A DNA stretch of 7,909 nt, from the NCBI GenBank assembly GCA_910586875.1, contig CAJUJI010000129.1:1-7909 (forward strand), given 5' to 3'. A program made the translations under genes and the position numbers. Within the stretch, counting starts at the first letter, position 1. The number at the start of each line of letters is the position of its first letter. Under the pieces are notes generated by a model. It did not search any database. It had not been told where the DNA came from and worked only from the letters and a program-made list of their open reading frames with translations. Shown here one piece after another: positions 5,752 through 7,909 of this stretch. This DNA comes from an uncultured Anaerotruncus sp. (GTDB lineage Bacteria > Bacillota > Clostridia > Oscillospirales > Ruminococcaceae).

Positions 5752-5765
5752 CGGGAGATGTTTTC

Positions 5766-6215
5766 ATGAGAATATTGGTGGATGCGGATGCCTGCCCTGT
5801 GAAGGAGCAAATTTTGCGGGTGGCAAAGCGGCACGCACTGCCGGTGATTATGCTGATTGATACCAGCCATGAGCTACATGATGGGTACAGTGAAGTAATT
5901 GTGGTGGATAAGGCGCGAGACAGTGTAGATATCAAGCTGATTAACCTATTACATGCAGAGGATATTGTTATCTCACAGGATTATGGGGTAGCGGCGATGG
6001 CGTTGGGCAAGGGAGCGCGTGCGCTCAACCAGAACGGATTGGTGTATAGCCAGGACAATATAGGTCAACTATTGTTTGAACGGCATCTGAGCGCGAAAAT
6101 TCGGCGTTCAGGTGGAAAAGCCGGTAAAAATCCCAGAAAGCGCACAGCTGCGGATAACAGAGTATTTGAACAAGCTTTAGAAGCGCTAATTCTGCAAACA
6201 CAAGCAACCGGTTAA
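5766..6215 (+). CDS. YaiI/YqxD family protein (DUF188, UPF0178)
   Basis: A 149-residue soluble protein of the widespread YaiI/YqxD family, whose biochemical function is not firmly established; the fold is thought to be PIN-like nuclease-related. Family hallmarks are VDADACPVK at residues 5-13, DIVISQDYGVAAMAL at 66-80 with its acidic Asp72, and the NIGQLLFERH block at 98-107. A basic GGKAGKNPRKR segment (117-126) follows. The length is typical. ATG at 5766 follows GGGAG (5753-5757) by 8 nt. The gene begins 14 bp after the intrinsic terminator at 5720-5751 and ends 6 bp before the hairpin shared with rpsR, so it may be a single-gene transcript. Its place beside the rpsF operon is probably incidental. 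Confidence 0.92.
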   Translation: MRILVDADACPVKEQILRVAKRHALPVIMLIDTSHELHDGYSEVIVVDKARDSVDIKLINLLHAEDIVISQDYGVAAMALGKGARALNQNGLVYSQDNIGQLLFERHLSAKIRRSGGKAGKNPRKRTAADNRVFEQALEALILQTQATG

Positions 6216-6221
6216 AATGAC

Positions 6222-6255
6222 AAAAAAGCCTTTGGATTGCTCCAAAGGCTTTTTT
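6222..6255. terminator. Bidirectional intrinsic terminator
   Basis: AAAAAAGCCTTTGGA (6222-6236) and TCCAAAGGCTTTTTT (6241-6255) are perfect 15-bp reverse complements around the loop TTGC. The A-tract and T-tract at the two ends supply a U-run in both transcripts. It closes the YaiI-family gene on the plus strand and the rpsF-ssb-rpsR operon on the minus strand. Confidence 0.95.
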
Positions 6256-6265
6256 AGGTAACAAT

Positions 6266-6520
6266 TTAATCACTGATATAAGGCAGCAGTCCCAGGTGAC
6301 GTGCACGCTTGATTGCGACGGTTAAATCACGCTGATGGCGCGCACAGGTGCCGGTGACACGGCGGGGGACGATCTTTGCGCGCTCGCTGAGATATCTTCT
6401 CAGACGCGGAACATCCTTATAATCAATTTCGCCCAGCTTGTCAACACAGAAGGAGCAGACCTTTTTTCTGCCTTTTCTGCCGCCGCGTGGGCCTCTGTTT
6501 TCGCCTTTATCAAAAGCCAT
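6266..6520 (-). CDS. rpsR: 30S ribosomal protein S18
   Basis: An 84-residue small-subunit ribosomal protein that binds 16S rRNA on the platform as a heterodimer with S6, encoded at the head of the same operon. The core is clear: IDYKDVPRLRRYLSERAKI (32-50), the RRVTGTCARHQR block (53-64) and the C-terminal AIKRARHLGLLPY (69-81). It is the zinc-type (C+) version, with Cys22, Cys25, Cys59 and His62 as the CxxC and CxxH ligands; many bacteria carry a form without them. The N-terminus is basic and Gly-rich. Start ATG at 6520 follows a perfect AGGAGGT (6529-6535) at about 8 nt. It is the last gene of the operon, 24 bp after ssb, and ends 10 bp before the bidirectional terminator. Confidence 0.97.
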   Translation of the reverse strand: MAFDKGENRGPRGGRKGRKKVCSFCVDKLGEIDYKDVPRLRRYLSERAKIVPRRVTGTCARHQRDLTVAIKRARHLGLLPYISD

Positions 6521-6544
6521 AATTACAAACCTCCTAACATGAAT

Positions 6545-6994
6545 TTAGAACGGGAGATCCGCTGAATCGGAAGCCATCTCCGCAAAATCATCCGCTGCAC
6601 CACTTGCATACGAGGTCGGCTCTGGTGGTGCCTGAGTGGGCATTGGTGCGCCATAACCAGAATTGGGATTGGCGCTCTTGCTCTCACCAAACATCACATT
6701 ATCAGCAACCACCTCTACAGCGGTGCGTTTGTTGCCGTTTTTGTCCTCATAGTTGCGCGTCTGAATGGAGCCCTCCACAATAATCATTTTTCCCTTGCAG
6801 AAGTTGCGGGAAACAAACTCGGCTGTTTGTCTCCAGGCGACAATATCAATCCAGTCGGTTTGGCGCTCACGGTCCTTTCCTGCATAGTTGCGATTCACCG
6901 CGATGCGGAACGAACAAACAGAAATGCCGTTTGGTGTCTGCTTCAGTTCAGGGTCGGCAGCAAGCCGTCCCATCAGAATTGCCCGGTTGAGCAT
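6545..6994 (-). CDS. ssb: Single-stranded DNA-binding protein
   Basis: A 149-residue SSB that coats single-stranded DNA during replication, recombination and repair, normally as a homotetramer. The OB-fold covers residues 1-104: MLNRAILMGRLAADPELK opens it, TDWIDIVAWRQTAEF (46-60) is the central motif, and VVADNVMFG (95-103) closes it. A Pro/Gly/Ser linker (105-134) leads to an acidic tail ending SADLPF, the partner-binding tip that recruits other replication and repair proteins. Start ATG at 6994 is preceded by AAGGATGG (7004-7011) at about 9 nt. It sits 18 bp after rpsF and 24 bp before rpsR, the usual arrangement that couples SSB supply to ribosomal protein synthesis. Confidence 0.97.
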   Translation of the reverse strand: MLNRAILMGRLAADPELKQTPNGISVCSFRIAVNRNYAGKDRERQTDWIDIVAWRQTAEFVSRNFCKGKMIIVEGSIQTRNYEDKNGNKRTAVEVVADNVMFGESKSANPNSGYGAPMPTQAPPEPTSYASGAADDFAEMASDSADLPF

Positions 6995-7012
6995 AACAAA
7001 ACACCATCCTTC

Positions 7013-7309
7013 TTATGCGTTTTTCGCAACAATTAGACTGCGCAGAACGCCATCGGTAATCTTGTAGATACGATCCAACTCGGCTGGAAAGCTCGGAACA
7101 GAAGTAAACTCTACAACTACATAATAAGCAACCGTTTCGTCGTTGATTGGGTAAGCCAGCTGGCGCTGTCCCCAGGTATCGACATTGTCAATCGTGCCAT
7201 TGTCGCTGATGAGCTTGTTGAATTTGTCAACCAGAGCATTTACGCTCTCCTCACCGTTCTTCATGCTGAAAACCATTACAGTTTCGTATTTGGCTGTAAC
7301 CTGTGCCAT
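7013..7309 (-). CDS. rpsF: 30S ribosomal protein S6
   Basis: A 98-residue small-subunit protein that pairs with S18 on the 30S platform. It shows the S6 layout: an opening strand in KYETVMVFS (7-15), a helix rich in charged residues (NALVDKFNKLISDNG), then VDTWGQRQLAYPIND (43-57) with its typical WGxRxLAYPI core, and YYVVVEFTS followed by the C-terminal helix and LRSLIVAK. The C-terminus is short, without the acidic tail seen in enterics. Start ATG at 7309 follows AAGGAGGT (7318-7325) at 8 nt; the open frame continues 24 codons upstream, but those codons lie in the leader and carry no S6 similarity. It is the first gene of the operon, read from the promoter at 7404-7432. Confidence 0.97.
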   Translation of the reverse strand: MAQVTAKYETVMVFSMKNGEESVNALVDKFNKLISDNGTIDNVDTWGQRQLAYPINDETVAYYVVVEFTSVPSFPAELDRIYKITDGVLRSLIVAKNA

Positions 7310-7397
7310 GTTTGAACACCTCCTTTTGGACTTTAGGCTCTGCATCGGTGTGCAGGGCAAGGAATGTTTGTACAGAGGCAAATGCCTCTAAACTAAC
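7310..7397 (-). promoter_or_regulatory. rpsF leader with probable S6:S18 autoregulatory element
   Basis: In the minus-strand transcript, CTGCA and TGCAG (7340-7355) form a 5-bp stem whose 6-nt loop CACCGA shows the CCG triplet known from the conserved rpsF leader element that binds the S6:S18 complex and mimics its 16S rRNA site. Outside it, UUCCUU (7359-7364) can pair with AAGGAG (7320-7325), the core of the rpsF ribosome binding site, so closure would hide the SD. Upstream, AGAGGCA/TGCCTCT (7374-7389) forms a further hairpin near the 5' end. The pairings are seen in the sequence; the regulatory role is inferred from the known element. Confidence 0.65.
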
Positions 7398-7403
7398 TTA
7401 TAA

Positions 7404-7432
7404 AGTATACCAGTTGATAAAAGGCTTGTCAA
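7404..7432 (-). promoter_or_regulatory. Sigma-A promoter of the rpsF-ssb-rpsR operon
   Basis: On the minus strand, TTGACA (7427-7432) is an exact -35 box and TATACT (7404-7409) a 5/6 -10 box, separated by the ideal 17 bp. The start is expected near 7397, giving an 88-nt leader. This is the only strong promoter seen for the three-gene operon. Confidence 0.9.
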
Positions 7433-7510
7433 GTGCTTCCAATTGATTTGGGAAAATAAATGTGTAAAAATACTTACAGTTGAGTTTTAATACTTTATCA
7501 TTTTATCAAC
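7413..7510. repeat. Separated 10-bp inverted repeat between the rpsF promoter and the IS remnant
   Basis: GTTGATAAAA (7413-7422, inside the rpsF promoter spacer) and TTTTATCAAC (7501-7510) are perfect reverse complements. TCAAGTG (7429-7435) and CACTTGA (7510-7516) form a second pair nearby. Together they link the promoter region with the edge of the transposase remnant, and may be traces of an insertion or rearrangement. Confidence 0.35.
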
Positions 7511-7908
7511 ACTTGAAATTAAAGCACAAAACAGCAAAAGAAGTAATAGCCGCTTTAAATAGGCTGGAACGCCGTTATGGGAAGTGCTTCTGGCAGCTCT
7601 TTCAAACTATTACGGTCGATAATGGAGCAGAGTTTATGGATTGTGCTGGTATGGAGCGCTCCTTACATACAAAACAGCCACGCACAAAAATTTACTATTG
7701 TCATCCTTATTCCAGCTGGGAGTGTGGCTCGAATGAGAATGCAAACTGTCTAATCCGGCGATTCATTCCCAAGGGTACAGCGATTGAAACTTATAGTACT
7801 GAAGAAATCCAACAGATTGAAGATTGGATTAACCACTATCCTCGCAAGATTTTTAACTATCGTTGTTCTGATGCTCTTTTCAGGGAGCATTTGCAAAAAC
7901 TACTTTGA
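7480..7908 (+). pseudogene. IS30-family transposase, 3' remnant
   Basis: The C-terminal part (about 130 residues) of an IS30-type DDE transposase. From about position 7516 the reading shows KTAKEVIAALNRLERRYG, then TITVDNGAEF with the second catalytic Asp (residue 47), YYCHPYSSWECGSNENANC with the catalytic Glu (residue 86), and IEDWINHYPRKIFNY near the end. The N-terminal helix-turn-helix domain and the first catalytic Asp are absent, and no other frame just upstream supplies them. No ribosome binding site precedes the only possible start, a TTG at 7480. The usual Arg and Gly of ERGSNENxNG are Cys here (ECGSNENANC). Its stop is one base from the window edge, so the right end of the element cannot be judged. 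Almost certainly inactive. Confidence 0.85.
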
Positions 7909-7909
7909 G

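Noticed and set aside
7310..7381. N-terminal extension of S6 by 24 codons.
   Set aside because: S6 similarity begins at the ATG at 7309, which has an ideal SD; the extension falls in the leader RNA and codes for nothing S6-like.

Overview
The window looks like chromosomal DNA from a Clostridia-type Firmicute, probably Oscillospiraceae-like; this is inferred, since no taxonomic marker search was possible. The basis is strong AGGAGG-type ribosome binding sites, consensus sigma-A promoters, the rpsF-ssb-rpsR order with a four-ligand zinc-type S18, an ECF sigma/anti-sigma pair of clostridial style, and an IS30-type transposase remnant.

Left part (1-2202): an AT-rich acyltransferase-3 membrane protein (+) converges on a calcium/sodium antiporter of the CaCA family (-), with a strong shared hairpin terminator between them. 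The acyltransferase gene differs in base composition from its neighbours and carries unusually strong inverted repeats inside its coding sequence and across its start.

Middle (2203-3789): divergent from the antiporter, a perfect consensus promoter (TTGACA-17-TATAAT) with a duplicated 12-bp element drives a stand-alone PTS EIIC-like membrane protein. A small two-part protein of 114 residues follows and is probably co-transcribed.

Regulatory stretch (3790-4131): about 340 bp without a gene. It holds an extended -10 promoter followed by a run of nested inverted repeats, and may be a structured leader or small RNA upstream of the sigma factor gene. This is the least explained part of the window.

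Right-centre (4132-6215): an ECF-type sigma factor and a single-pass membrane protein, presumably its anti-sigma/sensor, form a two-gene operon ended by an intrinsic terminator. A YaiI/YqxD-family (DUF188) gene follows and shares a convergent terminator with the ribosomal operon.

Right (6222-7909): the essential operon rpsF-ssb-rpsR runs on the minus strand from a near-consensus promoter. Its leader contains a small hairpin presenting CCG and a possible SD-sequestering pairing, as expected of the S6:S18 autoregulatory element. Directly upstream of the promoter lies the 3' part of an IS30-family transposase gene that has lost its 5' half.
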